Origin: Deinococcus aerophilus
GTDB taxonomy: Bacteria > Deinococcota > Deinococci > Deinococcales > Deinococcaceae
NCBI RefSeq assembly: GCF_014647075.1
Contig: NZ_BMOM01000014.1
Coordinates: 1 to 64,000, forward strand
Reading direction: 5' to 3'
DNA: 64,000 bases
The translations under genes were made by a program, and so were the position numbers. Every line of letters starts with the position of its first letter. Position 1 is the stretch's first letter. The notes beneath the pieces were generated by a model that was not told the DNA's origin, ran no database searches, and saw nothing but the letters and a program-made list of their open reading frames with translations. Shown here piece by piece: positions 39,782 to 52,764 of this stretch.

Positions 39782-40744
39782 TCAGTGCTGTGAAACCGAG
39801 AGCAGGGCGGCCTCGCGCTCCGGGGTCAGGGTGTACGGAAGGCCAGCGCCCTGGCTCCATGCGCGGGTGTCGCGCGCCGTTGTGGCCGGATCGGTCAGGG
39901 TCAGGCCCGCCGAGACGGCACGCGTGTTGTCCACGTCCATCAGGCCGGCCTGCTCGCCGTGTTCGGGCAGGTACAGCGGCAGGTCACGTGCGGCCAGCCC
40001 GTGCTTCTCCAGGGCCTGTGGATCGGTCCACCGCGCGTCGGTGACCTCCAGTACGGTCAGGAACTCGGCCCAGGTCAGCCGTGGGCCGGCGAGGTTGAAG
40101 ATGCCGCCCACTTGCTCCTCGGTCACGGTGACCGTGAACCGGGCAAGGTCACGCGCGTCAATCACCTGCACATGATCCTGGCCGTCGCCGGGAGCGAGGA
40201 CGGTACCTCCGCGTGCCGCGCGGTCCACCCAGTACGGGTAACGCGCGGTGTGGTCAAACGGTCCGGCCACGATCTGCGGGCGCAGGAGGGTGCAGGCCCC
40301 GCCATAGACCTCCTGCACGATGCGCTCGCAGGTGACCTTGAGGGGCCCGTAGGTCTCGCCCGTGACCTCGGTCACGTCCTCGGCGGCGCCCGTGGACAGC
40401 GGATCGTCCTCACGCACCGGATGGCGGCCTGGCTCGGCGTACACGCTGACCGTGCTGATGAACACGTAACGGTCCACGCGGCCCTGCAGCGCCTCGGCGC
40501 TGGCCCGCACCTGCCCGGGCGTGTAGCCGCTGACGTCCACACACGCGTCCCAGCGGCGGCCCTCCAGCGCGCTCAGGCCCGCCGCCCCCTTGTTGCGGTC
40601 TCCGTGCAGGCGTTCGACCTCCGCGGACAACTCATCCTTGGATTTGCCCCGGGTCAGGACCGTGACCGCGTGGCCCTTGTCCAGAAACGCCTCCACGATA
40701 TGCCGCCCTACGAACTGCGTGCCGCCCAGGATCAGGATGTTCAT
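39782..40744 (-). CDS. NAD-dependent epimerase/dehydratase family protein
   Basis: A 320-residue extended short-chain dehydrogenase. ILGGTQFVGRHIV at the N-terminus is the Rossmann motif; YVFISTVSVYAE and the Tyr-Lys pair in ETYGPLKVTCE form the catalytic site (YxxxK). It resembles the branch that includes isoflavone-reductase-like or RNA-binding epimerase homologues; substrate unknown. The ATG at 40744 is six nucleotides after TATGGT, leaderless pattern. It ends about 50 nt before the dnaA promoter. Confidence 0.85.
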   Translation of the reverse strand: MNILILGGTQFVGRHIVEAFLDKGHAVTVLTRGKSKDELSAEVERLHGDRNKGAAGLSALEGRRWDACVDVSGYTPGQVRASAEALQGRVDRYVFISTVSVYAEPGRHPVREDDPLSTGAAEDVTEVTGETYGPLKVTCERIVQEVYGGACTLLRPQIVAGPFDHTARYPYWVDRAARGGTVLAPGDGQDHVQVIDARDLARFTVTVTEEQVGGIFNLAGPRLTWAEFLTVLEVTDARWTDPQALEKHGLAARDLPLYLPEHGEQAGLMDVDNTRAVSAGLTLTDPATTARDTRAWSQGAGLPYTLTPEREAALLSVSQH

Positions 40745-40750
40745 GCCCAC

Positions 40751-40756
40751 ACCATA
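40751..40756 (-). promoter_or_regulatory. -10 box, leaderless-type promoter of the epimerase gene
   Basis: TATGGT on the minus strand six nucleotides before the ATG at 40744. Confidence 0.45.
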
Positions 40757-40776
40757 GAGCGGGCAGAATAGACCGC

Positions 40777-41064
40777 ATGAAAATCCGCTTCACTTCGCGC
40801 GGGGTCCGCGTGCGCATCGATGATCTGGAACTCGCCGCCCTGATCCGGGGCGAACGCCTCACGGTGCAGGTGGACTGGCCCGCCGGAGGGTGGATGCTGA
40901 ACCTTGATCCCCACGGTGATGGAGTACAGGGAAGCGGCGGACATCTGAACATCGGGCTGCGCGGCTGTCTCGCTCTGCTGACCGATCCCCAGCGGGAGGG
41001 CGTCACGCTGGATGGGCCGCCGCGGGTAGATGTGGAAAAGGACTTCGGCCCTCAGCACGTGTAG
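40777..41064 (+). CDS. Small protein of unknown function
   Basis: A 95-residue protein starting MKIRFTSRGVRVRIDDLEL. It is small, mostly beta-strand-like, with hydrophobic positions typical of a compact fold and no membrane segment or known motif. Only the context helps: it diverges from the epimerase gene and converges on dprA. A real gene is favoured by codon use and a plausible promoter just upstream; no function is proposed. Confidence 0.6.
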   Translation: MKIRFTSRGVRVRIDDLELAALIRGERLTVQVDWPAGGWMLNLDPHGDGVQGSGGHLNIGLRGCLALLTDPQREGVTLDGPPRVDVEKDFGPQHV

Positions 41065-41082
41065 GTGGCCGCAGGACGTGCC

Positions 41083-42168
41083 CTAACGCCGTGCCCAGCG
41101 CCCCCCAATCTCTTCAGCTAAGCCCATCAGATTCAGCATTACCAGGGCAGTCTGAAGGTCGGGCAGGGCCAGTCCGGTCGTGCCCTGCAGGTCATCCAGC
41201 GTGACCGGGACGCTCAGGGCAGCCAGCACGCGCCGCTGTTCGGGGGGCAGGTCGGGCTGGGGCGCGGCGGGGGCCACACCCCAGCCCATCTCGTTCAGGA
41301 TGTCCTGGGCCGTCTCGGTAAGGACCGCGCCGTCGCGGAGCAACTGGTGGGGACCGGCGGCCCGTGGGTCGCCCGCCCGACCGGGAACCGCGAAGACCGT
41401 ACGGCCGCATTCCAGCGCGTGCGTAGCGGTGATCAGTGACCCGGATTTGCGTTCGCCTTCCACGACCAGCGTGCCGGCGCTCAGCGCGGCGATCACCCGG
41501 TTGCGGGTGGGAAAATGGTGCTGCGCCGGGCCGGTGCCCAGCGGATACTCGCTGATCACGGTGAGGCGCTCGGCCAGACGCTCATTCTCGCGCGGGTAGA
41601 TCACGTTCACGGCGCTGCCCAGCACGCCGATGCTGAGGCCTCCGGCCTCCACCGCCGCCGTGTGGGCGGCTGTATCGACGCCGCGCGCCAGTCCGCTCAC
41701 CACCACCACGCCGGCCCGTGCCAGGTCGGCGGTGAGCGCCCGGGTCAGGCTCAGGGCGTAGGGGCTCGCCGCCCGCGTGCCCACGATGCCCACGGCGCGC
41801 GGCACGACCGGCAGGGCGGGCAGCCCACCGCGCACCCACAGCACCGGGGGCGGGTCGTCCAGGGCCTCCAGCGCCTCCGGGTAGCCTTGCAGGCCCCGGC
41901 CCAGCAGGGTCACCCCCGTCCGCGCGGCCTTCTGCACTTCGTCCTGTGCCTCCGCCGCCGCCCTGGGAAGGCCGATGGCCGCCACGCTCCGGCTGTCCAG
42001 TCCCGGCACCCCGCGCAGGTCGCCCACGGGTGCCTGCAGGGCGGTTTGCGCGCTGCCAAAATGCCGCCGCAAGGCCTCGATGCGGCGCGGTCCCAGGTGC
42101 GGCGTGAGGCGCAGGGTGAGCAGGGCCAGCAGTTCGGCGGCGGGAGTGGGGGGTGCGGCGCGGGTCAC
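41083..42168 (-). CDS. dprA: DNA-processing protein A (DprA/Smf)
   Basis: A 361-residue protein that loads RecA on incoming single strands in natural transformation. The Rossmann-like core includes [14 protein letters not shown] and [14 protein letters not shown], followed by [24 protein letters not shown] (in part FPTRNRVIA), all typical. The N-terminal part contains a helix-hairpin-helix-like region, and a C-terminal helical domain is present. The start is GTG at 42168, seven nucleotides after a TATCCT box, so translation is probably leaderless. It lies about 50 nt downstream of the histidine kinase stop. Confidence 0.93.
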   Translation of the reverse strand: MTRAAPPTPAAELLALLTLRLTPHLGPRRIEALRRHFGSAQTALQAPVGDLRGVPGLDSRSVAAIGLPRAAAEAQDEVQKAARTGVTLLGRGLQGYPEALEALDDPPPVLWVRGGLPALPVVPRAVGIVGTRAASPYALSLTRALTADLARAGVVVVSGLARGVDTAAHTAAVEAGGLSIGVLGSAVNVIYPRENERLAERLTVISEYPLGTGPAQHHFPTRNRVIAALSAGTLVVEGERKSGSLITATHALECGRTVFAVPGRAGDPRAAGPHQLLRDGAVLTETAQDILNEMGWGVAPAAPQPDLPPEQRRVLAALSVPVTLDDLQGTTGLALPDLQTALVMLNLMGLAEEIGGRWARR

Positions 42169-42175
42169 GCAGTTC

Positions 42176-42181
42176 AGGATA
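42176..42181 (-). promoter_or_regulatory. -10 box, leaderless-type promoter of dprA
   Basis: TATCCT on the minus strand seven nucleotides before the GTG start at 42168. Confidence 0.4.
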
Positions 42182-42217
42182 GGCAGAGCCGTCTTCCAGC
42201 TTCCTTTCCGGGGCCGG

Positions 42218-43612
<1,395 letters not shown>

Positions 43613-43619
43613 CGGGTCT

Positions 43620-44279
<660 letters not shown>

Positions 44280-44337
44280 GGGAGCTCCTTGAATCAGGGA
44301 AAGGTGGGTTCGGGCAGACCGCGGAACGCTGGCCGGC

Positions 44338-44775
44338 TTATTTGAGGCTGGGGACGACAGGAAGCGGGAGGGCCACCTTGAGGCCCGGCAGGCTCAGGGA
44401 CTGTCCGGCCGGCTGGGCACTCAGGGTCAGTTTGTAGGGAGCGAGGAATTTGACGAAGGTCACGTCGGTGTTGACGCTGCGTTCGCCCGCCGTGGCCGGA
44501 ATCTGCAGGGTCAGCTTGCCGTCGCTGAGGGTGCCGTTGTAGCGGCTCTTGAGGCCCGGAAAGGTCACGCGGGCCTTTTCCTCGTCGGTGGGGGCAAACA
44601 GGACGACCACCGGGCCGTCGTAGTCCCCGACGAACTGCATGACCAGCTTGCCGCCGCTGCTCTCGCCGTCGCCCACCTTGGTCTGGAGTTCGCGGTCCCA
44701 CACCTGAACTTTCAGCGCCTGCGCCGCGGGGGCCAGGGCTGTCAGGCACAGCAGGAAAAGAAGCAGACGGGGCAT
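44338..44775 (-). CDS. Small secreted protein
   Basis: A 145-residue exported protein (signal peptide about residues 1-19, ending AAQA). The mature part is predicted mainly beta-strands and has no recognized motif. Two adjacent ATGs (44778, 44775) occur; TACACT lies six nucleotides before the second, so 44775 is preferred as a leaderless start. It precedes the response regulator by 58 nt on the same strand and may be part of the same regulated unit. Confidence 0.6.
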   Translation of the reverse strand: MPRLLLFLLCLTALAPAAQALKVQVWDRELQTKVGDGESSGGKLVMQFVGDYDGPVVVLFAPTDEEKARVTFPGLKSRYNGTLSDGKLTLQIPATAGERSVNTDVTFVKFLAPYKLTLSAQPAGQSLSLPGLKVALPLPVVPSLK

Positions 44776-44781
44776 CATGAC

Positions 44782-44787
44782 AGTGTA
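44782..44787 (-). promoter_or_regulatory. -10 box, leaderless-type promoter of the secreted protein gene
   Basis: TACACT on the minus strand six nucleotides before the ATG at 44775. Confidence 0.5.
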
Positions 44788-44820
44788 ACGGAGTCTCCTG
44801 AAAGCGGGGGGAACATCGGC

Positions 44821-44866
44821 GAAAAAAGGCGGGTGGGCCGGGACCTGTGATCCCGGTGTTCCACCC
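44821..44866 (-). terminator. Terminator of the branched-chain dehydrogenase operon
   Basis: On the minus strand, stem GGGTGG..CCGGGA / TCCCGG..CCACCC (44831-44866) followed by GCCTTTTTT, 79 nt past the E2 stop. It ends the operon before the secreted-protein gene. Confidence 0.8.
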
Positions 44867-44944
44867 TAGCGCCTCAAGCTGACGCCCTTTTGATGCCGCC
44901 AGGCACGCACCTTCAGGAAAGCCTGAGGTCTGCCCTCTCCCCGG

Positions 44945-46486
44945 TTACATCGCTTCGAGCATCAGGCGGTCGGGGTTTTCCAGCAGGCGGATGACTTCCT
45001 TGCAGAAGCGGGCCGCCTCGGCGCCGTCCACCAGGCGGTGGTCAAACGACAGGCTCAGGTACATCATGTGCGCCACGACGATGTTGTCGTTCTCGTCCAC
45101 AATGGGCCGCTTGATGATGCTGTGCACGCCCAGAATGGCCGCGTCGGGCACATTGATGATCGGGAAGGAGAACAGCGCGCCGATGGAGCCGATGTTGGTG
45201 ATGGAAAAGGTGCTGCCGGCCAGCTCGTCCGCCGCCAGTTTGCCGCTTCCCGCACGGCCCGCGAGATCGACAACCTCACGCGCGAGCTCGAAGACGCTCT
45301 TGTGGTTCACGTCGCGGATCACCGGCACGGTCAGGCCCGCGTCGGTGGCGACGGCCATACCGAGGTTGTAGTAGCGCTTCTGCACGATTTCCTGGGCGGC
45401 CTCGTCAAAGGAGGTGTTCAGGCTGGGGTACTTCTTGAGCGCGGCCACCACTGCCTTGAAGATGAAGGGCAGGTACGACAGCTTGACGCCCGCCGCGCTC
45501 GCCTCGTCCTTGACGCGGCTGCGGAACTCGACGAGCTTGCTGAGGTTCACCTCGTCCACGGTCAGGGTGCGGACGGTGTACAGGTGGCTGGCTTGCATCT
45601 GGTTGCTGATGGCCCGGCGCATGCCCCGCAGCGGCACGCGGTCCTCAAGCGCCTCACACCCTTTGGGTGTGCGGTACTGCACCGGTGCCACCGGCATTCC
45701 GCCCGTTCCCTTCGCGGCGGCCGGAGTGGTCGGCTGCGCAGAGGCCGGCGCCGACGCGGTCTGCGGCTGGGCGGCAGCGGACGGCGTGGCCGGGGCCTGG
45801 GCCGCTGCGCCCTGCCCGTGCGCCACCACGTCCTGCACGCGGATGCGCCCGTTGGGACCGCTGCCCTGCACCTGAGACAGGTCGAGGTTCAGTTCGCGGG
45901 CCAGCTGCCGCGCGGCGGGCACGGCGAGGACCCGGCCGTCGGCGCGGGCGGGTGCGGCGGATTCACGGTTCAGTGTGCCCGTGCCGGCGGTGGAGCTGCC
46001 CGGCGCACCGCTGGCGCTGCGGGCTCCCAGTCCCTGGACCTTCACCGTCTCGTTCGAGGCGAAGGCCTTGAACAGGCTGGCCGAGTCGTCATCGGCCCCG
46101 CCGCGCATGTGGCCGGCCTCCACGATGCTTCCGCCCTGATCGGCGATCTGTTCGCGTTCCTCCTGGGCCTGCGCCGGCAGCTGGGCATCGGCGGTGGTGG
46201 GGTTCTCGGCGCTGTCCTGAATGGCCTGGGTGGGACTGGGGGCGGCGTTTCCGCCCTCATCAATCAACGCGATGACGGCGTGAACGGCCACCACGTCGCC
46301 CTCATTGGCCATGCGCTGCTTGAGGATGCCTGCCACCGGGCTGGGCAGTTCCACGGTCACCTTGTCGGTCATGACCTCGCACAGCGGTTGTTCCAGGGCC
46401 ACGGGGTCGCCCTCGTTGACCAGCCACTTGAGAATTTCGCCTTCGACCACGCTTTCGGCCAGTTCGGGGAGCAGGACTTCTTTCAC
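44945..46486 (-). CDS. Branched-chain 2-oxoacid dehydrogenase E2 (lipoyl acyltransferase)
   Basis: A 513-residue E2 core protein. The N-terminal lipoyl domain has the lipoylated Lys in EVMTDKVTVE (about residue 43). A Pro/Ala linker follows, then the E1/E3-binding domain (AVPAARQLARELNLDL), a second Ala/Pro/Gln linker, and the catalytic domain with SFDHRLVDGAEAARF (His/Asp active site). It transfers branched-chain acyl groups to CoA. Start GTG at 46486 with GAGG upstream; an upstream in-frame start lacks family similarity. It is the last gene of the operon. Confidence 0.93.
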   Translation of the reverse strand: MKEVLLPELAESVVEGEILKWLVNEGDPVALEQPLCEVMTDKVTVELPSPVAGILKQRMANEGDVVAVHAVIALIDEGGNAAPSPTQAIQDSAENPTTADAQLPAQAQEEREQIADQGGSIVEAGHMRGGADDDSASLFKAFASNETVKVQGLGARSASGAPGSSTAGTGTLNRESAAPARADGRVLAVPAARQLARELNLDLSQVQGSGPNGRIRVQDVVAHGQGAAAQAPATPSAAAQPQTASAPASAQPTTPAAAKGTGGMPVAPVQYRTPKGCEALEDRVPLRGMRRAISNQMQASHLYTVRTLTVDEVNLSKLVEFRSRVKDEASAAGVKLSYLPFIFKAVVAALKKYPSLNTSFDEAAQEIVQKRYYNLGMAVATDAGLTVPVIRDVNHKSVFELAREVVDLAGRAGSGKLAADELAGSTFSITNIGSIGALFSFPIINVPDAAILGVHSIIKRPIVDENDNIVVAHMMYLSLSFDHRLVDGAEAARFCKEVIRLLENPDRLMLEAM

Positions 46487-46540
46487 AGGAATACCTCGGG
46501 AAACAGAATGGGGAAACAAGGTTGGGTGCGGCCGGCTGTT

Positions 46541-46774
46541 CTAGCCGATCACGAAGGCCCGCAACACGCCGTAGAGGATCAGGACACTGCCCAGCACCTG
46601 AATCCAGCGCTCGCCCCGCGCATACAGCACGGCGCTGATTCCCAGCGCGGCGAACATCGCACCGATGCTCAGCCGCTGCCACGGCTGGGGCAGATCGCCG
46701 GCCCAGGCATACAGGCCAAAGCCGATCAGCAGGCCCAGGGTGCCCAGCAGCGGGCGCAGCAGGTCAGGCCTCAT
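46541..46774 (-). CDS. Small membrane protein inside the dehydrogenase operon
   Basis: A 77-residue protein (78 or 79 if begun at a GTG/ATG two codons upstream) with three or so short hydrophobic stretches: RPLLGTLGLLIGFGLYAW, MFAALGISAVLY, VLGSVLILYGVL. No motif is known. It sits between the E1beta and E2 genes on the same strand, 15 nt after the E1beta stop and about 50 nt before E2. Its presence in the operon suggests coexpression; the role is unknown. Confidence 0.65.
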   Translation of the reverse strand: MRPDLLRPLLGTLGLLIGFGLYAWAGDLPQPWQRLSIGAMFAALGISAVLYARGERWIQVLGSVLILYGVLRAFVIG

Positions 46775-46789
46775 GGACACGGGCCCACA

Positions 46790-47812
46790 TTAATGGTTCA
46801 GCGCCTGCACACACGCCGCCGTGATGCGGTTGGGGCCAGGCAGGTAGATCTTGTCCTGCACGTAGGGATAGGGCGTGTCGAAGCCCGCCACCTGCGTGAC
46901 CGGAGCGAGCAGCGAGTCGAAGGCCTCGTTCTGGATCACGTAGGCCACCTCGCCCATGAAGTTGGCGGTGCGCGGCGCCTCGCTGACAAGCACGGCGCGG
47001 CCAGTCTTCTGGACGCTCTGCACCACCGTTTCACGGTCCCACGGCACCAAGCTGCGCAGGTCGATGACCTCCACGCCCACGCCCTCGGCCGCCAGCGCGT
47101 CGGCGGCGCGTTCCAGGTCCGGCATCACGCCGCCGTAGCCGATCAGGCTCAGATCCGTGCCCTCGCGGCGGATGGCGGCCTCACCCAGACGCACGGTGTA
47201 GTCGTGGTCCGGCACCTCGCCCTTGGCGGCACGGTACAGCCGCTTGGGCTCGAAGAAGATCACCGGATCATCGCCGCGGATGGCGGCCTTCAGCAGTCCC
47301 TTGGCGTCGTAGGGCGTGCTGGGCATCACGACCTTCAGGCCCGGCGTGTGTGCGTAATAGCTCTCCGGACTCTGGCTGTGGTGGTGCCCGCCCTTGACTC
47401 CGCCGCCCGAGGGCGTGCGGATCACGAGCGGAGCCGTGAACTGCCCGCCCGAGCGGTAGCGGATCTTGGCCGCCTGGCTGATGATCTGGTCAAAGCCCGG
47501 GCCCATGTAATCGGCGAACTGGATCTCGGCCACGGGCCGCAGGCCGCGCACCGCCATGCCCACGGCCGCGCCCACGATGCTCGCCTCGCTCAGCGGGGTG
47601 TCAAAGACCCGCTCCTTGCCGAAAGTGGCCTGCAACCCGGCGGTGGCCATGAACACGCCTCCGCGGGCGCCCACGTCCTGCCCGAACAGAACCACGCGCT
47701 CGTCGCGCTGCAGTTCCTCGTGCAGCGCCTCGGTGACGGCCTGAATCAGGTTGATGGTGCGGGTGCCGGCGCCGGCCTGGGCCGCTTCCTTTCTGTCCTG
47801 GGTGGCGGTCAT
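46790..47812 (-). CDS. 2-oxoacid dehydrogenase E1 beta subunit
   Basis: A 340-residue beta subunit of heterodimeric branched-chain 2-oxoacid dehydrogenase. Typical stretches: [15 protein letters not shown] near residue 40, [51 protein letters not shown] (catalytic His region), [11 protein letters not shown]. It completes the thiamine-diphosphate site with E1alpha. Its ATG overlaps the E1alpha stop by four bases. Confidence 0.94.
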   Translation of the reverse strand: MTATQDRKEAAQAGAGTRTINLIQAVTEALHEELQRDERVVLFGQDVGARGGVFMATAGLQATFGKERVFDTPLSEASIVGAAVGMAVRGLRPVAEIQFADYMGPGFDQIISQAAKIRYRSGGQFTAPLVIRTPSGGGVKGGHHHSQSPESYYAHTPGLKVVMPSTPYDAKGLLKAAIRGDDPVIFFEPKRLYRAAKGEVPDHDYTVRLGEAAIRREGTDLSLIGYGGVMPDLERAADALAAEGVGVEVIDLRSLVPWDRETVVQSVQKTGRAVLVSEAPRTANFMGEVAYVIQNEAFDSLLAPVTQVAGFDTPYPYVQDKIYLPGPNRITAACVQALNH

Positions 47813-48951
47813 TTTGCGCTCCCTTCCTGCTCGGCGCGCAGTTCGGCGGCCTGAATGCGCAGGTGGCCCGGAAGATCGGCATAGACGTCCTCGAACATGA
47901 TGCGCCAGTCGGGCTGGCCGGTGGCCTCGGCGCGGATGACCTGCTCGTCCACCTCGCGGTGGGTCTCGGAGATCAACCGGGCACGCTCCTCGGCGTCGAT
48001 GGGATGGCCCAGATGCTCAAGCAGTTTCTCAACGCGCACGATGGGATCGCGGTCCAGCCACTCCTGCACTTCCTCACGGGTGCGGTAGTTCTTCTCGGCG
48101 TCCGCGTCGGCGTTGCTGTGCGAGCCGACCCGGTAAGTCAGGCACTCCACCAGCGCCGGGCCATTGCCCTCCCGCACCCACTGCGCGGCGTGGGCGCAGA
48201 CCTCCATGACGGCCACGATGTCGTTGCCGTCCACGTAAAAACCGGGCATGCCGTAGGCCTTGGCCTTGATGTGGATGGTCTCGCTGGCGGTCTGCCCCGC
48301 CAGATTGGTGCTGATGGCCCACTGGTTGTTCTCGCACACGAACAGGCACGGAGCGTGGGCGGCGCCCGCCATGTTCATGCCCGCGTGCCAGTCGCCCTCG
48401 CTGGTCGCGCCGTCCCCGAAGGTGCACACCGTGATCTCGTCGGTGCCCAGGTACTTCTGCGCCATCGCGTTGCCCGCGGCGGGCGGCACCTGCGAGGCAA
48501 TCGAGGAGCTGATCGACACGAAGTGCTGCTTGCGGGCGGCGAAGTGGTGCGGCATCTGGCGGCCCCGGCTGGGGTCGGAGTTGCTGCCCAGGCACTGGCT
48601 GATCAACTCGAACATCGGCACGCCCATCGCCAGCCCCAGGGTGTGGTCGCGGTAGTACGGCCACACCCAGTCGTGGCCCACGCGGATGGACCGGGCCAGA
48701 CCCACCTGGGTGGCCTCCATTCCGCTGGACTGGGCGTAGAAGGTCGTGCGTCCCTGACGCAGCAGGGTGATGAGCTTGCGGTCAAATTCGCGGGCGCGCA
48801 GCATCAGCGCGTGCAGCTCGCGCAGCCGCTCGGGCGTGTAGGCGGCGGGCAGGTCCTGAACCGGCGTGCCGTCTTCGGCGACATACCGGATGGGCTGGGG
48901 AGTAAAGGGCTGCGGGGTGGATGGAATTGGCAGTGAAGAAGTCTGGGTCAT
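47809..48951 (-). CDS. 2-oxoacid dehydrogenase E1 alpha subunit
   Basis: A 380-residue thiamine-diphosphate-binding alpha subunit. The cofactor motif [18 protein letters not shown] ... NNQWAIS is visible in the parts GDGATSEGD and ENNQWAIS, and the [12 protein letters not shown] region matches the branched-chain type. It decarboxylates the oxoacid and acylates lipoyl-E2. GGAGG is at suitable distance from the ATG at 48951. It is the first gene of the operon, whose promoter carries a palindromic operator. Confidence 0.95.
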   Translation of the reverse strand: MTQTSSLPIPSTPQPFTPQPIRYVAEDGTPVQDLPAAYTPERLRELHALMLRAREFDRKLITLLRQGRTTFYAQSSGMEATQVGLARSIRVGHDWVWPYYRDHTLGLAMGVPMFELISQCLGSNSDPSRGRQMPHHFAARKQHFVSISSSIASQVPPAAGNAMAQKYLGTDEITVCTFGDGATSEGDWHAGMNMAGAAHAPCLFVCENNQWAISTNLAGQTASETIHIKAKAYGMPGFYVDGNDIVAVMEVCAHAAQWVREGNGPALVECLTYRVGSHSNADADAEKNYRTREEVQEWLDRDPIVRVEKLLEHLGHPIDAEERARLISETHREVDEQVIRAEATGQPDWRIMFEDVYADLPGHLRIQAAELRAEQEGSAK

Positions 48952-49025
48952 GTGAAGCGGGCCTCCTGTGCAGTGGACAGAAGCGGAAGGCTGCCTCCGC
49001 CCCGCCGCTGGCAACATCTGTCTGG

Positions 49026-49039
49026 CTAACGGTCGTTAG
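49026..49039. promoter_or_regulatory. Palindromic operator (PaaR/TetR-like) upstream of the dehydrogenase operon
   Basis: CTAACGGTCGTTAG has perfect 6-bp arms around GT and fits CNAACGNNCGTTNG, the consensus remembered for the TetR-family repressor PaaR of Thermus. It lies just downstream of the likely -10 box (TAGAAT, 49042-49047, minus strand), overlapping the expected transcription start, as a repressor site would. The cognate regulator is not in the window. Confidence 0.7.
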
Positions 49040-49041
49040 GC

Positions 49042-49047
49042 ATTCTA
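49042..49047 (-). promoter_or_regulatory. -10 box of the dehydrogenase operon
   Basis: TAGAAT on the minus strand, about 90 nt before the E1alpha ATG, immediately before the palindromic operator. Confidence 0.5.
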
Positions 49048-49140
49048 GACGGTCCATATGGGCCGGGGCTTCCCCCAGTGCGTCCGGCCCATGCGGACAG
49101 AAGGCCACCCCCAGGGGCGGCGCAGTCTGAAAAACCCCGT

Positions 49141-50742
49141 TCAGTACGTGAAGAACACCAGCTCGGCCGGAACGTGGTCGGGCAGCACCCTCCTCTCCCC
49201 TGCCGGGCCCAGGGTCTCCACCACGCGGCAGGCCTCGGCCAGATAGGCAGCGTAGGGCACGGGTCCCGGAGCGGTGACAGGCCGCTCCGGGCCGAACAGG
49301 TCCAGGGGCGGTTGATCGTTGTCATGCGTCCACGCGCCGCTCATCCAGTCAAAGTGGTACTGATTTAGAAAGCGCTCGCCGTGTTGGGCCACGAACTCGA
49401 TGGCCGAGAGCAGAAAGTCCACCTCGTCGTCGGTGGCCCACGGCGCGAGGTTCAGGCGGGTCCAGCCGGGCTTCAGGCCGTCAATGTTGGAAAGGGCGCA
49501 CTGCCGGTACTGCTCGCTGCGTTCGTCATCTATGCGCAGCAACACGTGTCCGTAAGGGCCCGCGCACGCGCAGCCGCCGCGGGCCTGGATGCCGAACAGG
49601 TCGTTGAGCAGCCGGACCACCAGCCGGGGATGCAGGTACGCGCCGTCTGGGGCCTGGATCAGGAATGACAGGAAGGCCAGCCGGGGGGCGTCGGGATTGC
49701 CGAGCAGCTGAATGCGGGGATGATTCCTCAGCCGGTCCAGCGCTCGCGCAAACAGCTCGTGTTCCCGGGTGGTCAGGGCCTGCACCCCCAGCTCCTCCTT
49801 GACCCGGAAGGCGAGGGCCGTGCGCAGCTTGCCCAGGATGGCGGGAGTTCCCGCATCCTCGCGCGCCTCGATGTCCTCGATGTACACCTGTTGTGTGCGG
49901 CTGACGTAGCGCACCGTTCCCCCGCCCGCCGTGCTGGGGACGTTCAGGTGATACAGGTGCTCCTGAAAACACAGCAGCCCCGGCGTTCCCGGGCCGCCCA
50001 CGAACTTGTGCGGGCTGAGGAACACCGCGTCGTACCCGTCCGGCTGACCGGGCTTCATGTCGATGACAACGTAGGGGCCGCTCGCCGCGAAGTCGAAGAA
50101 GGCGTAGGCCCCGTGCCGGTGCAGGATGCGCGCCACCGTGCGGGTGTCGGTGAGCAGGCCGGTGACGTTGCTCGCGGCGCTGAAGGAGCCGATCTTGGGC
50201 CGGCGGGCGTACTGCGGCGCTTTCAGTGCCCGCACCAGGGCGTCCAGATCCAGATTGCCGCGTTCGCACAGCGGAATCTCCACGACCTCGGCGAGCGTCT
50301 CGCGCCAGCTCACCTCGTTGCTGTGGTGTTCATAGGGGCCGACGAACACCACCGGGCGCTCGTGTTCGGGAAGCGAGGCCAGCACGGCGGCGCGGTGTGG
50401 CCCGCAGACCGTCAGCCCCAGGATGTCCTGTATGCGCCGCACGGCCGCCGTGCTGCCCGAGCCGCAGAACACGAGCTTGCAACTGGCGTCTCCCCCGAGC
50501 TGACCCCGGATGTAGTCGGCCGCCTGGTGCGTCAGGTGGGTGCTGTGCGCCCCGGTGGCGCTGTCCTCGGTGTGGGTGTTGGCATACAGCGGCAGCGCAA
50601 GCGACGCGATGCGGTCTTCCACGCTGCGCAGCGCCCGCCCCGAAGCGACATAGTCCGCGTAGGTGACCCGGCGCGCTCCGAAGGGCGTCTGGATCACTGT
50701 GTCCGTCCCGATCAGGTCGGCCCTCAGTGTGGCGAAGTCCAT
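49141..50742 (-). CDS. Class V aminotransferase / cysteine-desulfurase-like PLP enzyme
   Basis: A 533-residue PLP enzyme of fold type I. The Lys in FLSPHKFVGGPGTPG is the expected Schiff-base residue, and the SAASNVTG and DFAASGPYVVIDMK segments match cysteine desulfurase relatives. A cysteine pair in GGCACAGPYGHVL lies in the catalytic-loop region. The protein is about 130 residues longer than IscS, mostly in a C-terminal extension. Its substrate is unknown. A TACAAT box five nucleotides before the ATG suggests a leaderless transcript; mnmG is divergent. Confidence 0.82.
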   Translation of the reverse strand: MDFATLRADLIGTDTVIQTPFGARRVTYADYVASGRALRSVEDRIASLALPLYANTHTEDSATGAHSTHLTHQAADYIRGQLGGDASCKLVFCGSGSTAAVRRIQDILGLTVCGPHRAAVLASLPEHERPVVFVGPYEHHSNEVSWRETLAEVVEIPLCERGNLDLDALVRALKAPQYARRPKIGSFSAASNVTGLLTDTRTVARILHRHGAYAFFDFAASGPYVVIDMKPGQPDGYDAVFLSPHKFVGGPGTPGLLCFQEHLYHLNVPSTAGGGTVRYVSRTQQVYIEDIEAREDAGTPAILGKLRTALAFRVKEELGVQALTTREHELFARALDRLRNHPRIQLLGNPDAPRLAFLSFLIQAPDGAYLHPRLVVRLLNDLFGIQARGGCACAGPYGHVLLRIDDERSEQYRQCALSNIDGLKPGWTRLNLAPWATDDEVDFLLSAIEFVAQHGERFLNQYHFDWMSGAWTHDNDQPPLDLFGPERPVTAPGPVPYAAYLAEACRVVETLGPAGERRVLPDHVPAELVFFTY

Positions 50743-50747
50743 GACTG

Positions 50748-50753
50748 ATTGTA
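50748..50753 (-). promoter_or_regulatory. -10 box, leaderless-type promoter of the aminotransferase gene
   Basis: TACAAT on the minus strand five nucleotides before the ATG at 50742. Confidence 0.5.
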
Positions 50754-50861
50754 GGCAATCCGGCGGCGCGGCGGCGGGCGTGTCCCCCACTTCCGCCCTG
50801 CGCCCCTCTATACGCTGCCGTGGGAAAGACCCGCGTTACCGTTGCGGCGTGGCTGTCCCGG

Positions 50862-50867
50862 TACACT
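50862..50867 (+). promoter_or_regulatory. -10 box of the mnmG operon
   Basis: TACACT ten nucleotides before the mnmG ATG (50878). Confidence 0.45.
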
Positions 50868-50877
50868 CCGCAACAGG

Positions 50878-52665
<1,788 letters not shown>

Positions 52666-52683
<18 letters not shown>

Positions 52684-52750
52684 CGGTGAAACAAAACCCT
52701 GATCTCGCTTGACGCCCCACCCGTTTCACGGGAAACTTGACGGTGAAACA
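52666..52750. repeat. Duplicated parS-like element at the mnmG/LAGLIDADG boundary
   Basis: A 28-nt element occurs twice, at 52666-52693 and 52723-52750, with one mismatch. Each contains GTTTCACGGGAAAC (a near-palindrome differing by one base from the inner part of the classical parS TGTTTCACGTGAAACA) and, ten nucleotides on, GGTGAAACA, a perfect right half. The first copy lies partly inside the mnmG stop region; the second precedes the next gene. Adjacent parA and parB make a ParB-binding centromere the best explanation. Confidence 0.75.
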
Positions 52751-52764
52751 GGAGGGCAAGGATT

